A stretch of DNA of 64,000 bases from Yersinia alsatica (GCF_902170305.1 NZ_CABHWW010000009.1:62001-126000), one strand, 5' to 3'; positions 7,930 through 17,435 are shown, numbered from the stretch's first letter. Translations and numbers: made by a program. Notes: generated from the letters alone by a model not told the origin.

Positions 7930-9096
7930 CTATGGGGTCGTTGCGAGACCGACTTGCAGAAGTTTACCGTTGCTCTCATCGGTTAACAGATAAACATAAC
8001 CGTCGGGCCCGACGCGCACGTCACGGATGCGTTCACCACGATCTCCTAGCAGGCGCTCCTCGGAAATCACTTTATCGTCATCGAGTTGCAAGCGAATTAA
8101 CTCTTTCTGAGCCAATGCGCCAATAAACAACGAATGTTGCCAACTGGGGAAGCGAGCGGCATCATAAAATGCCATGCCACTGATACCTGGAGATTTTTCC
8201 CAATAGTATGCGGGCTGTTCGGTGCCATCGACATGAGTGCCTTTGGCCTCAGGGATGGCGAGGCCGGAATAGTTCACTCCGTGAGTTGCCAATGGCCAGC
8301 CATAGTTTTTCCCGGCTATCAGGATATTAATCTCATCACCGCCTTTAGGCCCATGTTCATTGGACCACATCACTCCACTCCATGGGTTAAGCGCCAACCC
8401 TTGCGGATTACGATGACCATAGGACCAGATCTCTGGCCTTGCGGGAGACTTATTAGCAAATGGATTATCTTTTGGTACCTTACCGTCAAGGGTTAGACGC
8501 ACAGCTTTACCCTGATGTAAGCTCAGATCCTGGGCGGTAGGGCGCTGATTATTCTCACCCAAGGTAATAAAAATATGCTCTTGCTCATCAAAGGCCAATT
8601 TTCCACCGAAGTGATTGCCCGTCGATAATTTGGGCTGTTGGCGGAAAAATACCTTGAAGTTTTCAATCGCTGTGCCTTGAGGATTAAGGCGGCCATAGCC
8701 CACTGCGGTACCGGCTTTTCCCTCTTTCCCCTCCTCAGCGAAACTGAGGTATACGCGGCGATCTTGAGTAAATTTCGGTGATAAGGCCACTTCGAATAGG
8801 CCGCCTTGCCCCTTGGCATAAACTGCGGGCACCCCTTGCAACGGGGCTGATAATGGCTTTCCTGGCTGCCATAAACGCAATTGCCCGGCGCGTTCAGTAA
8901 TGAGAATTCCGCCGTTATCAGGCAAGAATGCCAGTGACCAGGGATGATCAAGCCCATCTTGTAATTCAGTGACTGTTACTGTGGGAGAAGGGGCGGCTAA
9001 CACGGGCGTCGAGATAAACACACTGAGCAAGAGCAATCTAACTAATTGCCAGCTCAGGCGATAGGTCGGTGTTCTATTTCCAAATAACGTCATCAC
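7930..9096 (-). CDS. yliI: Periplasmic PQQ-dependent aldose sugar dehydrogenase (YliI/Asd)
   Basis: A soluble, PQQ-binding six-bladed propeller dehydrogenase oxidising aldose sugars in the periplasm. The 388-residue precursor has a signal peptide (hydrophobic LLLLSVFISTPVLA, cleavage after about residue 34). It is followed by propeller motifs typical of the family: DGLDHPWSLAFLPD, ITERAGQLRLW, HRNPQGLALNPWSG and NEHGPKGGDEINI, where the Glu-His-Gly-Pro segment is catalytic. Length is close to that of E. coli YliI. Monocistronic and convergent with yghZ. Confidence 0.88.
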   Translation of the reverse strand: MMTLFGNRTPTYRLSWQLVRLLLLSVFISTPVLAAPSPTVTVTELQDGLDHPWSLAFLPDNGGILITERAGQLRLWQPGKPLSAPLQGVPAVYAKGQGGLFEVALSPKFTQDRRVYLSFAEEGKEGKAGTAVGYGRLNPQGTAIENFKVFFRQQPKLSTGNHFGGKLAFDEQEHIFITLGENNQRPTAQDLSLHQGKAVRLTLDGKVPKDNPFANKSPARPEIWSYGHRNPQGLALNPWSGVMWSNEHGPKGGDEINILIAGKNYGWPLATHGVNYSGLAIPEAKGTHVDGTEQPAYYWEKSPGISGMAFYDAARFPSWQHSLFIGALAQKELIRLQLDDDKVISEERLLGDRGERIRDVRVGPDGYVYLLTDESNGKLLQVGLATTP

Positions 9097-9447
9097 TCAC
9101 TCCATAAATGTGCAAACACCTGTTAACTTTAGAGTATTAATAGAAAATCGGCTATTTCGAATCAAAAACCTGTGATGCTGAACAGCAGATTAGCGGCGCA
9201 GTGATAGTTAAAATAGTGGCATGGACTTCGCTTCACGAATAAAGCCGTCAGCAAAAACTGCGATAAAAAGTGGAAAAGTTTGGATGAAACGATTATCAAA
9301 CCAATAAGATTCCCTAATTTATCCTTTCAGATGTTTCAATTCATTTTTACTGTTTTATTTTGTTGCTTATCAATAGGCAAATAAAAACTAACCATATGAA
9401 ATACAAATGAATTAAACTTAATTCGCCGAGCAAAAAAATAATCATTT

Positions 9448-9463
9448 TGCGATGAGCATCACA
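9448..9463. promoter_or_regulatory. Putative CRP site, chb operon
   Basis: TGCGA-N6-TCACA, nine of ten bases matching the CRP consensus half-sites TGTGA/TCACA. It lies about 220 bases ahead of chbB. The E. coli chb operon is CRP-activated. Confidence 0.6.
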
Positions 9464-9480
9464 TTGTAATCGCTGAGAAA

Positions 9481-9496
9481 TGTGAAGAGCATCAAT
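9481..9496. promoter_or_regulatory. Second CRP-like site, chb operon
   Basis: TGTGA-N6-TCAAT, eight of ten matches, 33 bases downstream of the better site and so three helical turns away on the same face. Confidence 0.45.
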
Positions 9497-9685
9497 ATGA
9501 AAAGTCAATTAGAGACGATTATAGTGATGCTCGAATTACTGGCTTGTATGTCAACTCCGTATACTGCCGACAACCAGAAACAATGGAGCTGGGCAAGGGG
9601 CACGATAGAGTACAGATAAAGGGAATTCACCATTGCACTGGCATATGAATAACTTGTGTCTTTTGAACCTCAAAAGGTGTTGGGT

Positions 9686-10003
9686 ATGGAAAAGAAAAAA
9701 ATTTATCTATTTTGCTCAGCCGGTATGTCGACCTCGCTACTGGTTTCCAAAATGAAAGTACAAGCAGAGAAGTATGAAGTGCCAGTGGTTATCAATGCTT
9801 ACCCGGAAGCGCTGGCAGCACAACATGGTAAAGAAGCAGATGTCATCCTATTAGGGCCGCAGATTGCTTACATGTTGCCAGAAGTCACCAAAATGTTCCC
9901 TAACAAACCCGTTGAAGTGATTGACTCGATCCTTTACGGCAAAGTCGATGGTTTAGGGGTATTAAAAGCTGCTGTTGCCGCAATAAAAAAAGCAAAACAA
10001 TAA
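9686..10003 (+). CDS. chbB: PTS N,N'-diacetylchitobiose-specific EIIB
   Basis: Phosphocarrier domain of the chitobiose/cellobiose phosphotransferase system. It takes phosphate from ChbA and hands it to the sugar during transport. The 105 residues are nearly collinear with E. coli ChbB; phospho-accepting Cys10 lies in [15 protein letters not shown] 9686 was chosen over the upstream in-frame GTG 9656 because AAGG lies eight bases before it and the product then matches the relative. First gene of the operon, ten bases ahead of chbC. Confidence 0.95.
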   Translation: MEKKKIYLFCSAGMSTSLLVSKMKVQAEKYEVPVVINAYPEALAAQHGKEADVILLGPQIAYMLPEVTKMFPNKPVEVIDSILYGKVDGLGVLKAAVAAIKKAKQ

Positions 10004-10013
10004 GGGGAGCACT

Positions 10014-11375
10014 GTGAGCGCATTTATTAATTCTCTGGAAAGGGTCATATTGCCCTTCGCCATTAAGATTGGCAAACAGCAACATATTAATGCTATCAAG
10101 AATGGGTTTATTCGGCTGATGCCATTAACTCTGACGGGTGCAATGTTCGTTCTTATCAATAACGTGTTCTTAAGCTTTGGCGAAGGGTCGTTTTTCTTCT
10201 CGATGGGCATCCGTTTGGATGCCGATACCATTACCACCCTCAATGGTTTTAAAGCAATTGGCGGCAACGTCTATAACGGTACGCTCGGCATCATGTCATT
10301 AATGACGCCATTCTTTATCAGTATGGCCTTGGCCGAAGAGAAAAGAGTCGATCCGCTGGCTTCGGCTCTGTTGGCCATCGCGGCCTTTATGACCGTAACA
10401 CCTTACAGTGTTGGCGATGCTTATGCCGTCGGTGCCAACTGGTTGGGTGGCGCGAATATTATCTCGGGTATCATCATCGGCTTGGTAGTGGCAGAGGTCT
10501 TTGCCTTTATCGTGCGACGTAACTGGGTTATCCGCTTGCCAGACAGTGTGCCGACTTCTGTTGCCCGCTCGTTCTCTGCGCTGATTCCTGGCTTTATCAT
10601 TCTTTCCATTATGGGCGTCATTGCTTATTCCCTTGGATTGCATGGCACTAACTTCCACCAGATCATCATGGACACCATTTCAGCGCCGCTGTCGAAAATG
10701 GGCAGTGTGGTAGGTTGGGTGTATGTCATGTGCTCTTCACTGTTGTGGTTCTTCGGCATACACGGTGCGATGGCCTTATCGGCACTGGAAAGTGGCATCA
10801 TGATGCCGTTTGCCTTGGAAAACGTAGCGACTTATACCCAATATGGTTCGGTCGCAGCGGCAGTAGCGGCGGGTAAAGAGTTCCATATGTGGGCCAAACC
10901 TTTCGTTGACTCCTATATCTTCCTGGGCGGCACCGGGGCAACACTTGGGCTGGTTATTGCTATCTTTATCGGCTCCCGCCGTGAAGATTATCGTCAGGTA
11001 GCAAAACTGGGTGCGCCAGCGAGTGTGTTCCAGATTAACGAACCTATCTTGTTCGGCTTGCCAGTCATTATGAACCCGCTGTTCTTTATTCCGTTTATCT
11101 TGGTTCAGCCGGTCTTGGCAATTATTACCTCAATCGCGTATTACACAGGTTTTATTCCGCCAATCACCAACATTGCACCTTGGACCATGCCGGTCGGCTT
11201 GGGAGCATTCTTTAATACCAACGGCAGTATTGCTGCGATGCTGTTAAGTCTGTTCAACCTCGGGGTTGCCACCATGATTTATCTGCCGTTTGTGATTATT
11301 GCTAACAAAGCACAGAACGAGATAGACCGTGAAGTTCAAAGCGAAGAAGAGATAGCTGATAGCTTGAAATTTTAA
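10014..11375 (+). CDS. chbC: PTS N,N'-diacetylchitobiose-specific EIIC permease
   Basis: Membrane component of the lactose/chitobiose PTS family, binding and translocating the disaccharide. The 453 residues have about ten membrane helices, the conserved NEPILFGLP segment (sugar-site Glu) and GIHGA. They follow E. coli ChbC along the full length. Translation starts at GTG 10014 after AGGGGAG. In E. coli the next gene would be chbA; here a glycosidase gene intervenes. Confidence 0.95.
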   Translation: MSAFINSLERVILPFAIKIGKQQHINAIKNGFIRLMPLTLTGAMFVLINNVFLSFGEGSFFFSMGIRLDADTITTLNGFKAIGGNVYNGTLGIMSLMTPFFISMALAEEKRVDPLASALLAIAAFMTVTPYSVGDAYAVGANWLGGANIISGIIIGLVVAEVFAFIVRRNWVIRLPDSVPTSVARSFSALIPGFIILSIMGVIAYSLGLHGTNFHQIIMDTISAPLSKMGSVVGWVYVMCSSLLWFFGIHGAMALSALESGIMMPFALENVATYTQYGSVAAAVAAGKEFHMWAKPFVDSYIFLGGTGATLGLVIAIFIGSRREDYRQVAKLGAPASVFQINEPILFGLPVIMNPLFFIPFILVQPVLAIITSIAYYTGFIPPITNIAPWTMPVGLGAFFNTNGSIAAMLLSLFNLGVATMIYLPFVIIANKAQNEIDREVQSEEEIADSLKF

Positions 11376-11413
11376 TCAGTAACCCTATTGAATGTACAAG
11401 GCTGGAGGCTGGA

Positions 11414-12799
11414 ATGAAATATCAATTTCCCGATGATTTCTGGTGGGGTAGTGCCACTTCTGCAACCCAATCTGAAGGGGCGTCATTGCAGGATGGCAAG
11501 AGCAAGAATATCTTCGATTATTGGTATGACATTGCACCAGAACGTTTTCATGACCAGATTGGCCCGGAAAACACCTCCAGCTTTTACGATAATTATCAGC
11601 AGGATATCCTGTTGTTAAAACAGCTGGGACATAATACTTTCAGGACATCGATTTCATGGTCGAGGCTGATCCCGAACGGTGACGGCGAGCTTAACCCTAA
11701 AGCCGTCACCTTCTATAACGCGGTAATTGATTCCTTATTGGCGCAGGGCATCACGCCCTTTATCAACCTCTACCATTTTGATATGCCACTGTGTATGCAA
11801 GAGAAGGGAGGCTGGGAAAGCCGCGCAGTAGTTGATGCTTATGCACGCTATGCCAAAATCTGTTTTACTCTGTTTGGTGATCGGGTAAAACACTGGTTTA
11901 CCTTCAATGAGCCGATTGTGCCGGTTGAAGCGGGTTATCTCAATGACCTACATTACCCTTGTGTGGTTGATTTTAAACGGGCCGTAACTGTGGCCTATCA
12001 CACGCTACTGGCGCATGCCAAAGCGGTGGAAAACTACCGGGAACTGAAGCAAGGTGGTGAGATTGGTATCATTTTGAACCTTACTCCCACATACCCTCGT
12101 TCCGACAGTGAACCAGACTTGGTTGCCGCCAACTATGCAGATTTACTGCTTAATCGCAGTTTCCTCGACCCGGTGACTAAAGGTGTTTATCCCGAGGAGC
12201 TTATCGCGCTACTGCGCGAGCATGACTTGCTCCCACAGATTGAATCCGCTGATTGCCAACTTATTGCCGCTGGCGTCATCGACTTATTAGGGGTTAACTA
12301 TTACCAACCAAGAAGGGTTCAGGCGCAAGATATTCCAACCCCGCGGGATCAGGTAAAAACACCAGAAGATTTATTTAGTTTCTACTCAATGCCCGGGCGG
12401 AAAATTAACCCCCACCGCGGCTGGGAAATCTATGAGAAAGGGCTGTATGACATCCTGATCAATCTGAAACAGAACTATGGCAATATCCCCTGTTATATCT
12501 CCGAGAATGGCATGGGTGTTGAGGGGGAAGAGCAATTTCTCACCCCATCTGGCCGAGTTGACGATGATTACCGCATTGAGTTTATTCGCGACCACCTGCA
12601 ATGGTTACATCAGGCATTGCAAGAGGGCAGTAACTGCAAAGGCTATCATTTGTGGACCTTTATTGATTGCTGGTCCTGGCTCAATGCTTATAAAAATCGT
12701 TATGGATTAGTCCGGTTGAATATTGCGGATCAGTCGCGAGTGATAAAGAAAAGTGGCTATTGGTTTGCGGATGTCGCAAGGCAAAAAGGCTTTAATTAA
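11414..12799 (+). CDS. GH1 family (phospho-)beta-glucosidase inside the chb operon
   Basis: A glycoside hydrolase family 1 enzyme of 461 residues, presumably cleaving the phosphorylated disaccharide delivered by ChbBCA. The acid/base Glu166 is in TFNEP and the nucleophile Glu364 in YISENG. The C-terminal loop, where 6-phospho-glycosidases bind phosphate, has Ser421 and Tyr430 in the expected positions. However, Asn428 occupies the place of the usual Lys, with Lys427 beside it. The standard enzyme of chb operons is the GH4 protein ChbF, which is absent here. Specificity (phospho or not, glucose or GlcNAc) cannot be settled from sequence. It sits 38 bases after chbC and 13 before chbA, so it is part of the operon. 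Confidence 0.88.
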   Translation: MKYQFPDDFWWGSATSATQSEGASLQDGKSKNIFDYWYDIAPERFHDQIGPENTSSFYDNYQQDILLLKQLGHNTFRTSISWSRLIPNGDGELNPKAVTFYNAVIDSLLAQGITPFINLYHFDMPLCMQEKGGWESRAVVDAYARYAKICFTLFGDRVKHWFTFNEPIVPVEAGYLNDLHYPCVVDFKRAVTVAYHTLLAHAKAVENYRELKQGGEIGIILNLTPTYPRSDSEPDLVAANYADLLLNRSFLDPVTKGVYPEELIALLREHDLLPQIESADCQLIAAGVIDLLGVNYYQPRRVQAQDIPTPRDQVKTPEDLFSFYSMPGRKINPHRGWEIYEKGLYDILINLKQNYGNIPCYISENGMGVEGEEQFLTPSGRVDDDYRIEFIRDHLQWLHQALQEGSNCKGYHLWTFIDCWSWLNAYKNRYGLVRLNIADQSRVIKKSGYWFADVARQKGFN

Positions 12800-12812
12800 T
12801 TGGAGCAATAGT

Positions 12813-13160
12813 ATGTTTGATTTAGATAAAATCGTTGATGATGTGCAGCCGACTGATGAGCTGGAAGATGTGGTTATGGGGCTGATCATTAATGCCGGGC
12901 AAGCACGAAGCTTGGCTTACAAAGCATTAAAGCATGCCAAAACGGGCGACTTTGTCCAAGCCAGTGAGCTGATGGCACAATCACGCCTGGCACTGAATGA
13001 GGCGCATCTGGTTCAAACTAAGCTTATTGAAGCAGACCAAGGCGAGGGCAAAACCAGAGTCACTTTAGTTTTGGTCCATGCGCAGGATCATTTAATGAAC
13101 GCAATGTTAGCCCGAGAGTTAATTGCCGAGTTGATCGAATTGCACCAGAAGATAGACTGA
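12813..13160 (+). CDS. chbA: PTS N,N'-diacetylchitobiose-specific EIIA
   Basis: Small trimeric helical phosphocarrier of the PTS Lac family. It accepts phosphate from HPr and passes it to ChbB. In 115 residues the phosphorylation site His89 is seen in LVHAQDHLM, after the conserved VMGLIINAGQARSLAY. ATG 12813, with GGAG upstream, was chosen over an upstream in-frame GTG or ATG lying in the glycosidase gene. Its gene is displaced from chbC by the GH1 gene, unlike the E. coli order. Confidence 0.94.
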   Translation: MFDLDKIVDDVQPTDELEDVVMGLIINAGQARSLAYKALKHAKTGDFVQASELMAQSRLALNEAHLVQTKLIEADQGEGKTRVTLVLVHAQDHLMNAMLARELIAELIELHQKID

Positions 13161-13208
13161 TTCCCCAGCATTAATATTCGTTGTTTTAAATGAGTGAAGG
13201 TAAATAAG

Positions 13209-14039
13209 ATGGAAGTCAGATTAGTACGTGAAAAAGACTTTTTTAACGGAAAAGAGTTCCATCTGTTTATTTATAACAAAACGGAGAGTGCGACCGGATT
13301 ACATCAGCATGACTATTATGAGTATACCCTGATATTAACCGGTATGTGTTATCAGGAAATTAACGGTAAGCGGGTGTTTTTAGAACGCGGCGATTTCGTT
13401 TTTATTCCTATGGGTTCTCATCATAAAAGTTTCTATGACTTTGGTGCGACACGAATTTTAAACGTTGGGATCAGAAAGAGCTTCTTTGAAGAGCACTTTT
13501 CCCATCTGCTCTCAAGGCCTATTGTCGCCTCGCAAGCTTATCGCCTAAAAGGTGATTTTCTCTCTTATATTGAATCGGCTATTTCTGCACCGCACTTTAG
13601 AGAAGATGAACTTGCTGAGTTGGTTGAGCTGCTGACATTTTATGTCACTAACCGCATCAGCCATTACAAAGAGAGTGACGTCAACGACGATATTCCACAG
13701 TGGCTGAAAAATAGCATCGACAAAATGCATGATAAGTCGATGTTTGGTGAGAAAGCGCTGGTGAATATGATTGAGCTGTCCGGTAAAACACAAGAATATC
13801 TTACCCGTGCCACCCGGCGTTATTACCAAAAAACCCCGATGCAGATTATCAATGCAATCAGAATCAACTTCGCTAAAACCCAGCTTGAAATGACGAACTA
13901 TTTTGTTTCCGACATTGCCTTTGAAGCAGGATACAGCGATACCACCTTATTTATCAAAAACTTCAAAAAACTGACCTCTTTCACACCTGGGAATTACCGC
14001 AAGAAATTCAACTGTGTCAGAGAGGGATTATCCGATTAG
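13209..14039 (+). CDS. chbR: AraC-family regulator ChbR
   Basis: Dual regulator of the chitobiose operon: in E. coli it represses without inducer and activates with CRP on chitobiose. The 276 residues have an N-terminal cupin-like sensor ([14 protein letters not shown], then [12 protein letters not shown]). The C-terminal double helix-turn-helix includes [20 protein letters not shown] and the closing [13 protein letters not shown] 13209 follows GAAGG by eight bases. It is encoded within its target operon, as in E. coli. Confidence 0.92.
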   Translation: MEVRLVREKDFFNGKEFHLFIYNKTESATGLHQHDYYEYTLILTGMCYQEINGKRVFLERGDFVFIPMGSHHKSFYDFGATRILNVGIRKSFFEEHFSHLLSRPIVASQAYRLKGDFLSYIESAISAPHFREDELAELVELLTFYVTNRISHYKESDVNDDIPQWLKNSIDKMHDKSMFGEKALVNMIELSGKTQEYLTRATRRYYQKTPMQIINAIRINFAKTQLEMTNYFVSDIAFEAGYSDTTLFIKNFKKLTSFTPGNYRKKFNCVREGLSD

Positions 14040-14086
14040 TTCTGGCTGAATATTCTCTGCCGGAATAGGCTTATAAGGCATCCTCG

Positions 14087-14848
14087 ATGGAAAAGTTACT
14101 TATTGTTAATGCTGACGATTTTGGTTTATGCAAAGGCCAAAGTTTTGGCATTATTGAAGCATTCCGCAATGGTATTGTCTCCTCGACCACAGCAATGATG
14201 AATTGCGCGGCTATTTATCATGCGGCAGAACTCAGCAAACAAAATCCTGACTTACCGGTAGGAATGCATTTTGTTCTGACCTATGGCAAACCATTAACGG
14301 CCATGCCCTCTTTGGTTGATGCCAACGGGAAATTGGGTAAATGGCTGTGGCAGCGTGCCGAGGCTGGGGAGCTGAATTTAAATGAAATAGCTCAAGAATT
14401 GGCGGCGCAGTTTGATAAATTTGTTGCTGTGTTTGGCCGTTTGCCCACCCATATCGACAGCCATCACCATGTTCATATGTTGCCACAGATTTATCCGCTG
14501 ATTGAGTCTTTCGCCCGCGAGAAAGGGGTTGCGCTGCGCATTGACCGCAACGAAGCACAACAGCAGGGAATTTTGCTCAATAAGCCGCGCAGTACCGAAT
14601 GGTTTGATGCCGGTTTTTATGGTGAGCAACTCTCGGAGCAATCATTTTTACAACTACTGGATCATGCAGACCAACAGGGGATTAATTCACTTGAAGTTAT
14701 GTGTCATCCGGCGTTTGTCGATAAAATCCTAATGACCAGTGGCTATTGTTACCCACGACTAACCGAATTAGATATTCTCACCTCGCCGACGTTAAAACAG
14801 ACTATTGAACAGCGCGGCTATAGATTGGGATCGTATTTAGATTGTTGA
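14087..14848 (+). CDS. chbG: Chito-oligosaccharide deacetylase ChbG (YdjC family)
   Basis: A metal-dependent carbohydrate deacetylase that removes one acetyl group from chitobiose 6-phosphate; in E. coli this step is needed for ChbR induction and hydrolysis. The 253 residues show the YdjC fold motifs NADDFGLC (Asp-Asp, residues 6-13), [12 protein letters not shown] (metal His) and CHPAF. Its retention implies the operon handles N-acetylated chitobiose even though the hydrolase is GH1. Last gene of the operon; no clear terminator follows. Confidence 0.92.
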   Translation: MEKLLIVNADDFGLCKGQSFGIIEAFRNGIVSSTTAMMNCAAIYHAAELSKQNPDLPVGMHFVLTYGKPLTAMPSLVDANGKLGKWLWQRAEAGELNLNEIAQELAAQFDKFVAVFGRLPTHIDSHHHVHMLPQIYPLIESFAREKGVALRIDRNEAQQQGILLNKPRSTEWFDAGFYGEQLSEQSFLQLLDHADQQGINSLEVMCHPAFVDKILMTSGYCYPRLTELDILTSPTLKQTIEQRGYRLGSYLDC

Positions 14849-14898
14849 TTTGGGTTGGGTCATCCGCCAACTGAAATAGTAAATATCAGCTACATTAT

Positions 14899-14925
14899 TA
14901 ATGTCATGTCTGCTGATGCCGATAA
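14899..14925 (+). promoter_or_regulatory. Sigma-28 (FliA) promoter of the FlxA-like gene
   Basis: TAAT-N15-GCCGATAA: the -10 element is a perfect match to the flagellar sigma-28 consensus, the -35 matches three of four bases, and the spacing is exact. It ends 39 bases before the FlxA-like start codon. Confidence 0.72.
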
Positions 14926-14964
14926 CCATGGTGCGTACTTAACGTTGTGATAAGGATTGGTCCA

Positions 14965-15285
14965 ATGGTTATAAATGCAAGCTTGCCAACATCGGCCGCT
15001 GCAACAAATGGCAGTAAAAATACAGCAAGTGCAGGTAACTCTCTGGCATCTCAGATAAAAGATGTTATGGCAAAAATCGTTGAGGTAACTCAAAAACTCA
15101 AGGATGGCATCAACATGTCTGAAGACCAGCGGAAAAGCATCCAGACACAATTAACGATGCTACAGCAGCAATTAGCGGAATTACTGCGCCGTCAGGCACA
15201 GCAAGAGGAAGCAGAGAGCAGCAATATGGTCGATAAAACAGATAAGAACAAAGTAAAGGAATCAAATATAGATATTTATATTTGA
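14965..15285 (+). CDS. FlxA-like small coiled-coil protein
   Basis: A 106-residue hydrophilic protein with a Ser/Ala/Asn-rich head. A helical heptad segment (about residues 25-70: QIKDVMAKIVEVTQKL, then QLTMLQQQLAELLRRQ) follows, and a charged tail. This is the layout of the FlxA-like family, whose E. coli member is a FliA-dependent gene of unknown function. ATG 14965 has AAGG nine bases upstream. A sigma-28 promoter precedes it and a terminator follows, so it is a one-gene flagellar-regulon transcript. Function unknown. Confidence 0.72.
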   Translation: MVINASLPTSAAATNGSKNTASAGNSLASQIKDVMAKIVEVTQKLKDGINMSEDQRKSIQTQLTMLQQQLAELLRRQAQQEEAESSNMVDKTDKNKVKESNIDIYI

Positions 15286-15327
15286 TTAGCCGACGATAGA
15301 TAAATTAGACGCAATCTCCTAATTTCT

Positions 15328-15350
15328 GGGCCTCTTTTAAGAGGCCTTTT
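15328..15350 (+). terminator. Terminator after the FlxA-like gene
   Basis: GGCCTC-TTTTAA-GAGGCC followed by TTTT. Confidence 0.75.
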
Positions 15351-15435
15351 CTATAGAATAATCATGTCTCTTAAGCTTGGATTACTTTTCTTATTACATA
15401 GCGACTAAACCAACTTGCTCGGACTACTACAGACA

Positions 15436-15474
15436 CAAAAAAGCCCGCGACCTAGGATGGATGCGGGCTTTTTG
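15436..15474 (-). terminator. tmRNA terminator
   Basis: Hairpin AAGCCCGC/GCGGGCTT flanked by A and T runs, just downstream (minus strand) of the tmRNA 3' end. Confidence 0.8.
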
Positions 15475-15515
15475 TACTCTAACCGGACTTATCTGGTAAT
15501 AACCGGTTTAACATT

Positions 15516-15878
15516 TGGTGGAGCTGGGGGGATTTGAACCCCCGTCCGAAATTACTACACCGTCGGCACTACATGCTTAGTCCAATCATTACATTCGCCG
15601 GCCAGCTGCGGATGGACACGCTACTGACAAACTATCCTGATTAGTTTTAATGCTTCCACCCCAGGCAAGGTTTCCACACGAGCTCTTTTAGGTTTGACCT
15701 CTCTTGATCCCCGTCCTAAGAGCGGAGGCTAGGGAGAGAGGGCTCTAAGCAGGGTATTAAGCTGCTAGTGCGTAGTTTTCGTCGTTTGCGACTATTTTTT
15801 TGCGGTTTTTTACGAGGCCACCGCACCTCGGCATGCACCTTGGGTTTCGCGAATCCCGTCGAATCCAGAATCAGCCCC
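15516..15878 (-). ncRNA. ssrA: Transfer-messenger RNA (ssrA)
   Basis: A 363-base tmRNA read on the minus strand, the same length as in E. coli. The 5' GGGGCTGATTC and 3' AGCTCCACCA pair as the tRNA-like acceptor, and the T arm (GGTTCAAATCC) is present. The mRNA-like part encodes the tag ANDENYALAA followed by TAA. tmRNA rescues stalled ribosomes with SmpB, whose gene lies 48 bases upstream on the same strand. Confidence 0.97.
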
Positions 15879-15926
15879 AAAGAACTTCGCTAGTATAACA
15901 GAACTATGTCCTGCTAAGCCAGTGAC

Positions 15927-16409
15927 TTAACGATTTGCGTGCTTCATGATGCGCGCTTTGTCCAACTTCCACTCGCGATCACGAATATCATCGCGTTTGT
16001 CGTTGTCTTTCTTACCTTTGGCCACACCGATTTTAATCTTCGTCCATGCATTTTTCCAATACATGGAGAGTGCGACCACAGTATAACCTTCACGATTGAC
16101 CCGCCCAAACAGGGAGTCCAATTCGCGCTTGTTTAGTAGCAGTTTACGAGTACGCATTGGCTCGCAGACAACATGAGTCGACGCCACGTTCAACGGCGTA
16201 ATAGTGGCACCAAACAAGAATGCCTCACCGTTTTTAAACATAACATAGCTGTCACTGATGTTAGCTTTGCCCGCACGCAGTGATTTTACTTCCCAACCTT
16301 GCAATGCAAGACCCGCTTCGAATTCCTCTTCAATGAAGTATTCATGGCGGGCACGTTTATTTTGCGCAATGGTTGCGGAACCGGGTTTGTATGCTTTTTT
16401 CTTTGTCAT
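15927..16409 (-). CDS. smpB: tmRNA-binding protein SmpB
   Basis: RNA-binding OB-fold protein that brings alanyl-tmRNA to stalled ribosomes. The start was set at the ATG giving [11 protein letters not shown] (160 residues, as in E. coli). Conserved features are [28 protein letters not shown] and the basic C-terminal tail [17 protein letters not shown] that probes the mRNA channel. It is divergent from ratA and transcribed towards ssrA. Confidence 0.96.
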   Translation of the reverse strand: MTKKKAYKPGSATIAQNKRARHEYFIEEEFEAGLALQGWEVKSLRAGKANISDSYVMFKNGEAFLFGATITPLNVASTHVVCEPMRTRKLLLNKRELDSLFGRVNREGYTVVALSMYWKNAWTKIKIGVAKGKKDNDKRDDIRDREWKLDKARIMKHANR

Positions 16410-16569
16410 AGTGTTGATCATTATACTGTATGCGCGGGCGAATGAAATCCTTTACCGCAGGATGCCAGTGCATTTTGTCTCATTTGTTGCATGGAATGCC
16501 TAGCAGATTTTTTGTATGGCGGTGGATAAATGGTATTATCAGTGCGTTTTATGTCTCACAGGAAATGTT

Positions 16570-17004
16570 ATGCCACAGATTAGCCGCTCTGCGTTGGTCC
16601 CATTTAGCGTAGAACAGATGTATCAACTGGTTAATGATGTTCGCTCTTACCCAGAATTTTTACCTGGTTGTACCGGAAGCCGGGTTCTTGATGCCACTGA
16701 AAATGAAATGACGGCCGCCGTCGATGTTGCTAAGGCCGGGATCAGTAAAACGTTCACAACACGCAATACATTAACTGATAACCAGAGTATTGATATGCAA
16801 CTGGTTGATGGGCCGTTTCGTAAATTGATGGGGGGATGGCACTTTACCCCATTGAGTGCAGATGCCTGTAAAGTTGAGTTGCACCTCGATTTTGAATTTA
16901 CCAATAAGCTGATTGAGTTAGCTTTTGGTAAGATCTTCAAAGAATTAGCTGGGAATATGGTGCAAGCGTTCACCCAGCGAGCTAAAGAGGTTTACAGTGC
17001 CTGA
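16570..17004 (+). CDS. ratA: RatA/PasT, START-domain ribosome-associating protein
   Basis: A 144-residue START/polyketide-cyclase fold protein. In E. coli, RatA binds 50S subunits and can block 70S formation, and PasT is linked to stress resistance and persistence; the bacterial fold is also that of the CoQ10-binding COQ10 proteins. Seen: [43 protein letters not shown] and the LELAFGKIF-like helix. ATG 16570 is used, seven bases after AGGAA; the longer frame from 16516 is not needed. It overlaps ratB by eight bases. Confidence 0.9.
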   Translation: MPQISRSALVPFSVEQMYQLVNDVRSYPEFLPGCTGSRVLDATENEMTAAVDVAKAGISKTFTTRNTLTDNQSIDMQLVDGPFRKLMGGWHFTPLSADACKVELHLDFEFTNKLIELAFGKIFKELAGNMVQAFTQRAKEVYSA

Positions 17005-17281
17005 TATTCGCGTTGAGGTAGTTTATGCCTTACCTGAACGCCAATACTTGCGCACGGTTTCCCTTGCTGCGGGAAGTACGGTTGAGGATGCTATCAATGC
17101 ATCTGGTTTGCTTGAATTGCGGTCAGATATTGATCTGACAGAGAATAAAGTGGGTGTTTACAGCCGTCCGGTAAAGCTTGGCGATAAAGTTAATGATGGT
17201 GATCGCGTTGAAATATACCGTCCATTAATTGCAGATCCCAAGGAATTGCGTCGGCAGCGCGCTGAACAAGCAAAAAAATAA
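16997..17281 (+). CDS. ratB: RatB/PasI (RnfH family), ubiquitin-like fold protein
   Basis: A small beta-grasp protein (94 residues) of the RnfH family, partner of RatA; the pair was described as the PasTI toxin-antitoxin-like module, though that toxin role is disputed. Recognised by [24 protein letters not shown] and [21 protein letters not shown]. It starts at a GTG inside the end of ratA, indicating coupling. Confidence 0.9.
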   Translation: MPDIRVEVVYALPERQYLRTVSLAAGSTVEDAINASGLLELRSDIDLTENKVGVYSRPVKLGDKVNDGDRVEIYRPLIADPKELRRQRAEQAKK

Positions 17282-17306
17282 GGCACAATCTGCGCCTTAT
17301 TTTTTG
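17280..17306 (+). terminator. Terminator after ratAB
   Basis: Short AAGGC..GCCTT hairpin followed by a T run, overlapping the ratB stop codon. Confidence 0.6.
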
Positions 17307-17435
17307 TTGTAGCCCTGGACTGCTATTGAAGAAAAATGAGCGCCATCACGTGGCGATATAAACAGTAATAGACTTAGCGCCTAAAACCATCATTAACATT
17401 CATTTCCTCAATCTGCTCTGCAATCTTCGGATAAA

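Larger units (their letters stand above)
9097..9685. other. Control region upstream of the chb operon
   Basis: About 590 bases without a supportable gene, between divergent yliI and chbB. The 5' part is AT-rich. Two CRP-like sites lie at 9448 and 9481. Near 9416-9440 there is an AATTCGCCGAGC sequence in an A/T-rich setting, faintly like a NagC site; this is weak. No clear -10/-35 pair could be fixed. Confidence 0.5.

Noticed and set aside
8523-8957. 144-codon minus-strand ORF within yliI
   Set aside because: Out-of-frame shadow of yliI; no ribosome site and no recognisable protein features.
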